Positions 1 through 6,549 of a stretch of 37,999 nucleotides of DNA are shown one piece after another (within the stretch, counting starts at the first letter, position 1; each line of letters opens with the position of its first letter). The stretch comes from Mycobacterium aquaticum (GTDB lineage: Bacteria > Actinomycetota > Actinomycetes > Mycobacteriales > Mycobacteriaceae). The notes under the pieces were generated by a model. It was not told the origin of the DNA, made no database searches, and saw nothing but the letters and a program-made list of their open reading frames with translations. A program made the position numbers and the translations under genes. Location of the stretch: the NCBI RefSeq assembly GCF_002086485.1, contig NZ_MVHF01000064.1, forward strand, positions 1 through 37,999, in the 5' to 3' direction.

Positions 1-1188
1 GGCGGGCGCCGCAGGCGGCGGGGCCTGCGGGACGGCCGCGGGCTGCTGATCGACGACGACCGTGCGCGGCTGCGGGGCCTCCTGCACCACCGGAATCGGA
101 GCCTTGATGGTCTCCGGCGGCGGGGCAGGTGGTGGCGCCTGCGGCGCGGGCTGAGCCTCCGGGACCGGAGCGGGGGCCGCCGGTGCCGCGGGCTTGACCG
201 GGGCAGCCGGAATCACCGCACCCTGGGCGGGCGCAGGGCGCTGATCGACCGTCGGGCGGATGCTGACCGCCAGCGAAATGACCAGCGCGACAACACCAAT
301 GACGAAAATCGAGGTCAAGGCGCTGCCGACCAGCAGGAACGGCTTACGACCCTCGTCGACCGGAAGGTCGTCGGCAACGGATTCGAACGCGTCGAGCTCG
401 GTGCCGACGGGCGCCATTTCGGTGGGCAACGCGGCCAGGCCTGCGTAGGCGCTGCCGGCCGTCGTGCCGTCGGGGTCCTGGGAGTAGGCCAGACCGACGG
501 TGGACGCCTCAAGGGCAGGCGCATTCGCCGCTGCCAGCGCGGCGCCGCGGGCCAGCGCGAGTTCGGGCTCGTCGGGCGCGCTGACGGGCAGCGACACCAG
601 GTTCTCCAGGTGAGCCTTGACCGAGCTGACGTCGACGCCCGAGCCGACCACGAACATGGCCTGCGGCGCGGCGTCCTGCGCGTCGACGGCGGCGGCCATC
701 TCGCTGAGCACGGCCATCGCATCACTGCTGTGCAGGCTGCGGCCCAGCACCTTGACCACGGACCCGTCGTCGGTCTTGACCACCGACAGCGTCGCCGCGT
801 CGCGATCGATGAACAGCAACGCGGTGGTGTCATAGCCGACCGCGTGACCGACGGCCTGGGCCAGCGCCGCAGCAGCGTGCCCTTCCGACACCAGCATCAC
901 GTCGTCGATGCCGTGTGCCGTCAGAGCGTCGCGCAATGCGGACGCGTCGGAATGGTCGGTCCACGTGACACCGGTCGCCTTCAATTGGTGCCCGCCCGCC
1001 GCGGCGCTTTCTTGGGTTCCGAGCACCGCCGCAACCACCTGATCCGCCGCGCTCAAGGTTGCCGAGCCGTCGCCGCCGTTGACGTCGAAGACGTCGTGAT
1101 CGACGGTGACGCCGTCGGCTTTCTCCCCCTCGACCAGCACCATGCGGACCGTCGTAGGTGTCATCGACACACCTAATACGATGTCCAC
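1..1188 (-). CDS. DUF7159-type mycobacterial membrane protein with Pro/Ala-rich tail (3' end cut by window)
   Basis: The frame is open from a GTG at 1188 to the window edge (396 codons, no stop). A GGAGGG ribosome site lies 4 nt upstream of the GTG. Residues 1-220 form a compact domain, followed by an acidic linker and a single membrane segment near 283-306. The tail is rich in Pro, Ala, Val and Gln and runs off the window. The layout matches the mycobacterial family I know as DUF7159; the Pro/Thr-rich Rv0312 has a similar architecture. Its role is unknown. The N-terminal domain reads like a degenerate actin/Hsp70-type nucleotide fold. There is a phosphate-1-like strand-turn at residues 3-16, a phosphate-2-like strand at 123-137 (LLFIDRDAATLSVV), and an adenosine-motif-like segment at 178-218 (FVVGSGVDVSSV, then a RGAALAA helix). 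The usual phosphate-1 Asp is absent, so ATPase activity is doubtful. The topology suggests a cytoplasmic domain and an exported tail, but this is inference. Confidence 0.8.
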   Translation of the reverse strand, partial: MDIVLGVSMTPTTVRMVLVEGEKADGVTVDHDVFDVNGGDGSATLSAADQVVAAVLGTQESAAAGGHQLKATGVTWTDHSDASALRDALTAHGIDDVMLVSEGHAAAALAQAVGHAVGYDTTALLFIDRDAATLSVVKTDDGSVVKVLGRSLHSSDAMAVLSEMAAAVDAQDAAPQAMFVVGSGVDVSSVKAHLENLVSLPVSAPDEPELALARGAALAAANAPALEASTVGLAYSQDPDGTTAGSAYAGLAALPTEMAPVGTELDAFESVADDLPVDEGRKPFLLVGSALTSIFVIGVVALVISLAVSIRPTVDQRPAPAQGAVIPAAPVKPAAPAAPAPVPEAQPAPQAPPPAPPPETIKAPIPVVQEAPQPRTVVVDQQPAAVPQAPPPAAPA

Positions 1189-1508
1189 CAAGCCCTCCAA
1201 AGTGTTTGCTGCACTACGTGAGTCGCCATTGCGCACACATCCCGCACGAGCCGACAACTAGAACTTTCATCGACGCAAACAGCTCGATCGTTACACCCCA
1301 ACGCATTAGCTGATGGCTCTAGTTCTGGTCGGACCGCGACGACACGGTGCCCGCCGACGCCGGTTAGTTAGACCCTACTCGGTATTACGGCGGACGGCGC
1401 CAAGCAGTTCGAGCCAGATCACCTTGTCTCCGCGAGCGTGCGCGTCTGCCGTCCGACACGCCGTGTTTCAGCCAGCAGTCTGCGCACGCTCGTTTCTGGC
1501 ACGCCAGT
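1189..1508. other. 320 bp intergenic region between amt 3' end and the DUF7159-type gene
   Basis: I see no credible gene here. The short open frames are Arg/Ser-rich shadows without ribosome sites. The region holds the GGAGGG site of the DUF7159-type gene at 1193-1198 and a long-armed inverted repeat just after the amt stop (1433-1492). I could not find a convincing -35/-10 pair for the minus-strand gene. Confidence 0.6.
1433..1492 (-). terminator. candidate terminator or hairpin downstream of amt
   Basis: An 11-bp perfect inverted repeat, CGAGCGTGCGC at 1433-1443 and its complement at 1482-1492, begins 17 nt past the amt stop. The 38-nt interval contains a second short palindrome (ACACGCCGTGT at 1456-1466). 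No T-tract follows, as is common for mycobacterial hairpins, so termination is plausible but unproven. Confidence 0.4.
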
Positions 1509-2819
1509 TCAGCCGGACTGCTCGTCCTCAGCGGATTCCGACCGCAGCCCGAACGTAGGACCGAACGGTCCGGGCCGACGCGGTGGCAGGTGCCCGTGCA
1601 CCCCCTCGGCGTATGCGGTCTCGGCGTGTTGGGTGAAGTCGACGCCGGTGGTTTCGTCTTCGGGGCTGAGCCGGAAACCCATGAACCGGTCGATCAGCTT
1701 GGCCAATCCGTAGGACATCGCGAACGCATAGGCCGCGACGACGACCGCCGCCAGCAGCTGCTTGCCCAGCTGAATGAGTCCCCCGCCGTAGAGCAAGCCC
1801 TGCGGCCCCTGGGTCATCACCTCGGTGGCCAGGAAACCGATGAGCAGCACGCCCACCACCCCGCCGACGAAGTGCACGCCGACCACGTCGAGAGAGTCGT
1901 CGTACCCGAAACGGAACTTCAGCCCGATCGCGAACGAGCACACCACGCCCGCGGCCACTCCGACGACGACCGCGCCGAGGGTGTTCACCGTGCCGCACGA
2001 CGGCGTGATCGCGACCAGGCCGGCCACCACACCCGAGGCCGCGCCGAACGTCGTCGGCTTGCCGTCCCGGATCTGCTCGACCGTGAGCCAGCCCAACATG
2101 CCCATACAACCGGCGATCAGGGTGTTGAGGAAGATCGCGGCAGCGGTGCCGTTGGCCGCCAGCGCCGAGCCTGCGTTGAAGCCGAACCAGCCGAACCACA
2201 GCAGCCCGACGCCCAGGAGAACGAACGGCAGATTGTGCGGGCGCATGGCCTCCTTCTTGAAGCCGATGCGCGGGCCCAGCACGATCGCCAGAGCCAGGGC
2301 CGACGACCCGGACACGATCTCGACGACCAGGCCGCCTGCGTAGTCGAGCACGCCGAGGCGGGCCAGCCAGCCGCTCGGAGCCCAGACCCAGTGCGCGACG
2401 ACCGCGTAAACCACGATCGCCCACACCGGCACGAACACCATCCACGCGGCAAACCGCGCCCGGTCCGCGATGGCCCCGCTGACCAGCGCCGCGGTGATGA
2501 TCGCGAAGGTCAGCTGGAACGTCGCGAACAACAGCTCAGGGACCGCGCCATGGGCGGTGTCCGGGTTGATGCCGGCCATCCCGATGTGTTCGAGGTCTCC
2601 GATGAAGCCGCCCCCGCCGGAGAACGCCAACGTGTACCCGACCACCAGCCATGCCACCGTGACCAGCGGGATCGAGATGAAGCTCATCATGATCATGTTG
2701 AGCACGCCCGTGGTGCGGACCATGCCGCCGTAAAAGATCGCCAGGCCTGGCGTCATCAACAGGACTAATGCGGTGCTGGCCAACAACCAGGCGGTCGCGG
2801 CGGGGTCGATGTGAGACAA
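1509..2819 (-). CDS. amt: Amt/Mep-family ammonium transporter with Glu-His pore pair
   Basis: This 436-residue integral membrane protein fits the usual Amt size of 400-450 residues. Hallmarks include FYGGMVR after the first helix, the FQLTFAIITAAL gate-region helix near 101-112, the LDYAGG segment with Asp159, and VGVHFVGG with His316. It imports ammonium and normally forms trimers gated by PII protein. The first histidine of the pore's twin-His pair, normally in a GGTVVHI context, is Glu167 here (GGLVVEI); the second histidine is kept. This substitution is known in yeast Mep1/Mep3-type transporters. Translation starts at a TTG preceded by AAGGAG with 6-nt spacing. No glnK or glnD follows, so this is a stand-alone amt copy. 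A tandem GlnR-like box lies 62-95 nt upstream, so induction under nitrogen limitation is likely. Confidence 0.95.
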   Translation of the reverse strand: MSHIDPAATAWLLASTALVLLMTPGLAIFYGGMVRTTGVLNMIMMSFISIPLVTVAWLVVGYTLAFSGGGGFIGDLEHIGMAGINPDTAHGAVPELLFATFQLTFAIITAALVSGAIADRARFAAWMVFVPVWAIVVYAVVAHWVWAPSGWLARLGVLDYAGGLVVEIVSGSSALALAIVLGPRIGFKKEAMRPHNLPFVLLGVGLLWFGWFGFNAGSALAANGTAAAIFLNTLIAGCMGMLGWLTVEQIRDGKPTTFGAASGVVAGLVAITPSCGTVNTLGAVVVGVAAGVVCSFAIGLKFRFGYDDSLDVVGVHFVGGVVGVLLIGFLATEVMTQGPQGLLYGGGLIQLGKQLLAAVVVAAYAFAMSYGLAKLIDRFMGFRLSPEDETTGVDFTQHAETAYAEGVHGHLPPRRPGPFGPTFGLRSESAEDEQSG

Positions 2820-2880
2820 CTGTGACTCCTTCGGTTCCGACGAGAATGTCGGCCCCGCGTTTCAGCCACGCGGCAAAGGT

Positions 2881-2914
2881 GTTTCCGGGATGTTTCGTGT
2901 TGCGTCGGGGTTAC
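2881..2914 (-). promoter_or_regulatory. tandem GlnR-like operator upstream of amt
   Basis: Read on the minus strand, the stretch contains GTAAC-N6-GCAAC (2914-2899) and, 2 nt further, GAAAC-N6-GAAAC (2896-2881). The actinobacterial GlnR consensus is gTnAC-N6-GnAAC. The first half-pair fits exactly and the second closely. It lies 62-95 nt before the amt TTG, the usual position for GlnR activation of ammonium transporter genes. The match is seen; binding is inferred. Confidence 0.65.
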
Positions 2915-2966
2915 TGAAAGCTCACGGGTGTTCTGAGGGTGGCCTTGGCGCCGTGTCGGTGCGCCG

Positions 2967-3018
2967 ACTGGCCACTTGTGCACGGATTTTGCTGTTCTGA
3001 CGTACACAACTGGCCACT
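2967..3018 (-). terminator. candidate dcd terminator: 18-bp imperfect hairpin
   Basis: Arms at 2967-2984 and 3001-3018 pair at 15 of 18 positions plus one G-U, with two G-G mismatches and a 16-nt loop. The hairpin begins 10 nt beyond the dcd stop, between dcd and the amt control region. Because TGGCCA is itself palindromic, the arms also appear as a 10-bp direct repeat (ACTGGCCACT). No T-run follows. Confidence 0.5.
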
Positions 3019-3027
3019 CGCCAGCGG

Positions 3028-3597
3028 TCAGGACTTGATGAAGTTCAGATGCGATCGCGACGGGGTCGGCCCGCGCTGACCCTGGTACTTGGAGCCGACC
3101 TTGGCACTGCCGTAGGGATGCTCGGCAGGGCTGGTGAGCCTCAGCAGACACAGCTGGCCGATCTTCATGCCCGGCCACAGCGTGATCGGCAGATTGGCGA
3201 CGTTGGACAACTCGAGCGTGATGTGGCCCGAGAAGCCCGGGTCGATGAAGCCCGCCGTCGAATGCGTCAACAGGCCGAGCCGACCCAGTGAGCTCTTGCC
3301 TTCCAGCCGGCCCGCCAGGTCGTCGGGGAGCGTGCACAGCTCCAGCGTCGACCCCAGTACGAACTCCCCCGGGTGCAGGACGAACGGCTCACCATCCTTG
3401 GGTTCGACCAAAGATGTCAGCTCGTCCTGCTGAAGCGCCGGGTCGATGTGGGTGTACCGGGTGTTGTTGAACACGCGGAACAGGCTGTCGAGCCGGACGT
3501 CGACGCTGGACGGCTGCACCAGCGTGTCGTCGAACGGCTCGATGGACAGGCGCTTCGCGGCGATCTCGGCTCGGATATCGCGATCAGAGAGCAGCAC
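3028..3597 (-). CDS. dcd: dCTP deaminase (bifunctional dCTP deaminase/dUTPase type)
   Basis: This 189-residue protein nearly matches mycobacterial Dcd (190 residues, Rv0321). It contains QPSSVDVRLD, RLEGKSSLGRLGL, the HSTAGFIDPGFSGHITLEL active-site block with the catalytic Glu in TLEL, and the C-terminal GSKYQGQRGPTPSR nucleotide lid. It deaminates dCTP, and in the mycobacterial enzyme also hydrolyses the product to dUMP and pyrophosphate, supplying dTMP synthesis and keeping uracil out of DNA. I chose the GTG at 3597 (VLLSDRDIRAE) because family members start there. The longer frame to 3645 would run into the tRNA promoter. There is no Shine-Dalgarno sequence. A TACGCT -10 element ends 6 nt before the GTG, so the mRNA is probably leaderless. 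Confidence 0.96.
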   Translation of the reverse strand: MLLSDRDIRAEIAAKRLSIEPFDDTLVQPSSVDVRLDSLFRVFNNTRYTHIDPALQQDELTSLVEPKDGEPFVLHPGEFVLGSTLELCTLPDDLAGRLEGKSSLGRLGLLTHSTAGFIDPGFSGHITLELSNVANLPITLWPGMKIGQLCLLRLTSPAEHPYGSAKVGSKYQGQRGPTPSRSHLNFIKS

Positions 3598-3603
3598 CCG
3601 ACG

Positions 3604-3609
3604 AGCGTA
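3604..3609 (-). promoter_or_regulatory. -10 element of leaderless dcd promoter
   Basis: TACGCT (TANNNT type, minus strand) is followed by a 6-nt gap (CGTCGG) and then the dcd GTG. This is the spacing expected when transcription starts on the first base of the start codon. TATACG, overlapping by four bases, could serve instead. Confidence 0.55.
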
Positions 3610-3624
3610 TAGGTAAGGCGCGGA

Positions 3625-3633
3625 TGCTAATCT
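3625..3633 (+). promoter_or_regulatory. extended -10 promoter of tRNA-Gly
   Basis: TGCTAATCT combines an extended TG element with a TANNNT hexamer (TAATCT at 3628-3633). It lies 13 nt before the mature tRNA 5' end, so the precursor would carry a leader of roughly 7 nt. The divergent dcd promoter is within 20 bp and the two polymerase footprints should overlap. Confidence 0.5.
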
Positions 3634-3646
3634 TCCTAGCCACACC

Positions 3647-3720
3647 GCCGATGTAGTTCAATGGCAGAACATCAGCTTCCCAAGCTGAATACGCGGGTTC
3701 GATTCCCGTCATCGGCTCCA
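3647..3720 (+). tRNA. tRNA-Gly (anticodon CCC)
   Basis: A complete 74-nt cloverleaf with encoded CCA. The acceptor stem GCCGATG pairs with CATCGGC, followed by discriminator T and CCA. The D-arm is GTTC/GAAC. The anticodon stem TCAGC/GCTGA closes the loop TTCCCAA, giving anticodon CCC, which reads GGG codons. The T-arm is GCGGG/CCCGT with one G-U pair and a TTCGATT loop. In M. tuberculosis a glycine tRNA also sits next to dcd, so the linkage is conserved. Confidence 0.97.
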
Positions 3721-3750
3721 CGAAGATCGCCCGTCAGTACCGTTCCAGGC

Positions 3751-4329
3751 ATGGACTCTGACGCGATCTGGCGCACGATCGATGAGCAGCGGACTGCACT
3801 CGCCGACCTGCTCGACACTTTGACCCCGGAACAGTGGGCGACACAGTCGCTGTGTGACGGCTGGACGGTGCGTGATGTCGCGGTCCACATCACGCAGTCA
3901 CACATCGGCCGCAAGGAGCTGGTGCTGGGGGCGCTGAAGTCGGGCTTCCGTTTCGACGCGATGGTCCGCCGTGCGGCGGTCAATGACCCACAGACCCCGC
4001 AAGAGATCACCGCGCGGCTGCGAAGCATGGCCGGTTCGAGAAAACGCCCAGCGATGACCGCTGAAGTCGACCCGCTGATGGACATCCTCGTGCACACGCA
4101 AGATATCTGCATACCGCTGGGAATCGACCGGCCGATGCCCAACGAGGCGGCAGTCGCCGTCGCGGAACGGTTGTGGCACATGAAGTTTCCGTTCACTCCG
4201 CGTCGCGATCTGCCGGGCTATCGGTTCGTCGCCACCGATGCCGGCTTCGCGGTCGGCCCGCAGTGGGGAGCTCTTAGAGAAGAGCCGATCCGCGACATCG
4301 TGATGACCTTCGCCCGACGCCGGCCTTGA
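3751..4329 (+). CDS. maleylpyruvate isomerase family (DinB-like, TIGR03083-type) protein
   Basis: This 192-residue protein has the N-terminal four-helix DinB-like pattern of actinobacterial mycothiol-dependent maleylpyruvate isomerase relatives: an early WRTIDEQRTALADLL helix, the LCDGWTVRDVAVHI motif with His46, and a second metal-site-like segment LVHTQDI (His115, Asp118). These proteins typically bind a divalent metal; most have no known substrate and some act as mycothiol S-transferases. The frame is open back into the tRNA, so I chose ATG 3751, the first start beyond it, although no strong ribosome site is visible. It lies 30 nt after the tRNA, so read-through transcription from the tRNA promoter is possible. 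The gene converges on the ABC exporter with 18 nt between the stops. Confidence 0.8.
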   Translation: MDSDAIWRTIDEQRTALADLLDTLTPEQWATQSLCDGWTVRDVAVHITQSHIGRKELVLGALKSGFRFDAMVRRAAVNDPQTPQEITARLRSMAGSRKRPAMTAEVDPLMDILVHTQDICIPLGIDRPMPNEAAVAVAERLWHMKFPFTPRRDLPGYRFVATDAGFAVGPQWGALREEPIRDIVMTFARRRP

Positions 4330-4347
4330 GACCCGTGAGACCAAACG

Positions 4348-6171
4348 TCACCCCACAACGGCACCAGCCTCATACAACCGCCGATACAACCCACCCTCCG
4401 CCAAGAGCGACTCATGGTCACCTGACTGCGTGATCCGGCCACTCTCCAGGACCAGGATGCGGTCGGCGACACCGGCGATGAAATCCATGTCGTGGCTGAT
4501 CACCAGACACGTGCGCTGCTTCGCATAGCCGCGGATCACCCCGATGAGCCTGGCGCGCTCGTCGGCGTCGAGGTTCTCGGTCGGCTCGTCGAGCAGCAGC
4601 ACCGTAGGCCGACGCAGGAGGCAGCGCGCGAGCGCGATGAGGCGCTTCTGCCCGCCGGACGGCACCTGCACGTCGACGACGGTGTCGTAGCCGTCGGCCA
4701 GCTTCGTGGGATCGGTGATGACGGAGTGGATGTGGGCCAGCGTGCATGCCGCCTGAATCTCAGCATCGGTTGCCGACGGAGAAGCCAGCCGAATGTTCTC
4801 GCGGATGGTGTCTTTGGTGAAGAACGGGAACTGCGCAAGCTTGGACACCTCGTCGCGCAGCGACGCGATCGTGACACCGGTGATGTCATGACCGTCGAGC
4901 AGAATCCGCCCGCGCTGGGGGTCGAGGAACCGCAGCACAAGGTTGAACACCGTCGACTTGCCCGACCCGATGCCACCGACGATGCCCACGGTCTCGCCCT
5001 CGGCGACGGAGAACGACAGTCCGTCGAGCACCGGTCGGTCCGAGGCGTAGCCGAACGCGACGTCGTCGAAGACCAGGTTGCCGCGCACGTGCCCGAGATC
5101 GACGGCGTCCGCGGGTTCGTGCACCGTGGGCTGGGTGTCGAGCAACTCGTAGGTTGCCGCGGCGTTCGGCGCCACGGACTGGTAGGTGGTGTAGGCACCC
5201 AGAACCCGTTGCGCCGCACCGAACATCGTCGGCACCATGCCCGCGAACACCAAGAGCCCGGCGAACGTCAGGCCGAACGTGGCACTGTAGGCAACGCCGA
5301 TGATCAGCACGACGACCGTGCTGAGGGCGACGAAGATCTGTGAGCCGTTCACGGTGGCCTGCATCCACACGACCGAGTCGGCGTCGCTCTTGGCGGCATC
5401 CTCCGACGCAGCACGAAACCTCCTGCTGCGCAGGGATTCAGCGTTGAACAGCTGGATCTCCGCGATACCGCTGACGGTCTGCTCCACCTCGGAGGCCATG
5501 GTGCGGTTGGCATTCATGACTCGCCGCATCACGGCCTGTACCTGGCGGCCTGCGAATCTCAGGACGAGCAGGGCCAGCGGCGTGAGAAGCAATGCGGCGA
5601 TGGTCATCTGCCACGAGATGGCCAGCAGATACCCGATCACCACCACGAGCACCACGGCGTCGATGACGGGAGGCAGCAGACAGTCGGTCAGAAGGCGTTG
5701 CACACCAGCGGATTCCGTGGTGACGCGCTGGATCAGTTCACCGCTGCGGGATCCGGTGAAGAAATCGAGGGACAGGGTTTGCATGTGGTCGTGCACGCGT
5801 TGACGGATGTCGACCACGAGCGCCCGTTCGACCTTGGTGCCGACCCACGCGTTGACGAAGTACATGCCTTGGGCCAGTAGGAGCGAACCGGCCCACACCG
5901 CCAGCATCACAGCGAACGGCACCGAACCCGCCAGTGACCGCAGCAGACCGTTGTCGCGGGCGACCAGAGGCCCGCGTAAATCCCAGACCCCGCTGAGGTT
6001 TCCACTGCGACCGGCGTCGGCGACCACCTGCATCATGGGCCCGAAGGCCGCGACGGTGAGGTACGGCAACGCCGACGCCACCACCCCGAGCAGCAAGAGC
6101 ACGACGAGCAGCCCGCGTACCGGGCGGAGCATGCGCAGACTGCGCCACACCAGATGGCGAGATCGGGCCAA
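4348..6171 (-). CDS. ABC exporter, fused membrane and ATPase domains
   Basis: This 607-residue half-transporter has an N-terminal six-helix exporter domain (about 20-320) with the coupling-type segment DFFTGSRSGELIQRVTTE near 136-153. The nucleotide-binding domain starts near 365. It has A-loop Tyr375, Walker A GGIGSGKST at 399-407, a Q-loop (KLAQFPFF), Walker B VLLLDEP ending at 530, and H-loop His560. The signature motif reads PSGGQ (504-508) instead of LSGGQ, so its first residue is non-canonical. A homodimer would extrude a lipid, peptide or drug; the substrate is not evident. It stands alone: no partner half-transporter or regulator is adjacent. The downstream stop is 18 nt from the convergent neighbour. 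Confidence 0.9.
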   Translation of the reverse strand: MARSRHLVWRSLRMLRPVRGLLVVLLLLGVVASALPYLTVAAFGPMMQVVADAGRSGNLSGVWDLRGPLVARDNGLLRSLAGSVPFAVMLAVWAGSLLLAQGMYFVNAWVGTKVERALVVDIRQRVHDHMQTLSLDFFTGSRSGELIQRVTTESAGVQRLLTDCLLPPVIDAVVLVVVIGYLLAISWQMTIAALLLTPLALLVLRFAGRQVQAVMRRVMNANRTMASEVEQTVSGIAEIQLFNAESLRSRRFRAASEDAAKSDADSVVWMQATVNGSQIFVALSTVVVLIIGVAYSATFGLTFAGLLVFAGMVPTMFGAAQRVLGAYTTYQSVAPNAAATYELLDTQPTVHEPADAVDLGHVRGNLVFDDVAFGYASDRPVLDGLSFSVAEGETVGIVGGIGSGKSTVFNLVLRFLDPQRGRILLDGHDITGVTIASLRDEVSKLAQFPFFTKDTIRENIRLASPSATDAEIQAACTLAHIHSVITDPTKLADGYDTVVDVQVPSGGQKRLIALARCLLRRPTVLLLDEPTENLDADERARLIGVIRGYAKQRTCLVISHDMDFIAGVADRILVLESGRITQSGDHESLLAEGGLYRRLYEAGAVVG

Positions 6172-6253
6172 TGGATTCCGCCCTTCGTACGATGCGAGAG
6201 CAGCCTCTACTGCTCAGTGGCATCTTCCACGAACAGGCGTCAAGGCGCGCCCA

Positions 6254-6445
6254 CTACTCGCAGGCGAGTCCATCTCCGTCACGGTCGCCACCCGACCAGT
6301 AGGCCGGATCGTCCTGCGGAATGTTCCATCGGCCGTCCTTGTGCGCCTCGGTGCAGTTCGCATAGGGCCGCGCGGCGGCGATGGGCGCGAGACCGGTGCC
6401 GGCGACGGCGATGGCGGCAACGACGAGGAACGCACGGACGAGCAT
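6254..6445 (-). CDS. small exported Excalibur-domain protein
   Basis: This is a 63-residue secreted protein. A signal peptide (LVRAFLVVAAIAVAG, then an APIAAA cleavage region) precedes a single Excalibur calcium-binding motif with NC near its start and DRDGDGLACE at the C-terminus. The two cysteines probably form a disulfide, and the Asp-rich loop resembles EF-hand ligands. Function in mycobacteria is unknown. The frame could extend to 6514, but that would run through the CRP-like palindrome. ATG 6445 gives a clean signal peptide with an AGG-containing leader upstream. It is divergent from the hypothetical gene at 6550. Confidence 0.85.
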   Translation of the reverse strand: MLVRAFLVVAAIAVAGTGLAPIAAARPYANCTEAHKDGRWNIPQDDPAYWSGGDRDGDGLACE

Positions 6446-6499
6446 GACAACCTGACCTTCAATTGACGCTGACGTAAGAATGTCACAGCGTAGCGGTTC

Positions 6500-6515
6500 C
6501 GTGACATTCGTCACA
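6500..6515. promoter_or_regulatory. CRP-type (cAMP receptor) binding site
   Basis: CGTGA-CATTCG-TCACA matches the CRP consensus TGTGA-N6-TCACA at 9 of 10 fixed positions; the mycobacterial CRP (Rv3676 type) uses nearly the same site. Within it GTGAC-ATTC-GTCAC is a perfect palindrome, and a further TGTCAC at 6481-6486 repeats the half-site. It is 35 nt before the plus-strand ATG (6550) and 55 nt before the minus-strand ATG (6445), so it could control both genes. Binding is inferred. Confidence 0.6.
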
Positions 6516-6549
6516 ACTCGCCTCCCGCTGTGTGGTACGAACTCCAGTC

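Noticed and set aside
1590..2768. 392-codon open frame on the plus strand opposite amt
   Set aside because: GC-rich antisense shadow of the ammonium transporter; Arg/His/Gln/Glu-rich composition and no recognisable domain.
6254..6514. Longer 86-residue version of the Excalibur protein
   Set aside because: Its upstream part runs across the CRP-like palindrome and hides the signal peptide; ATG 6445 is preferred.
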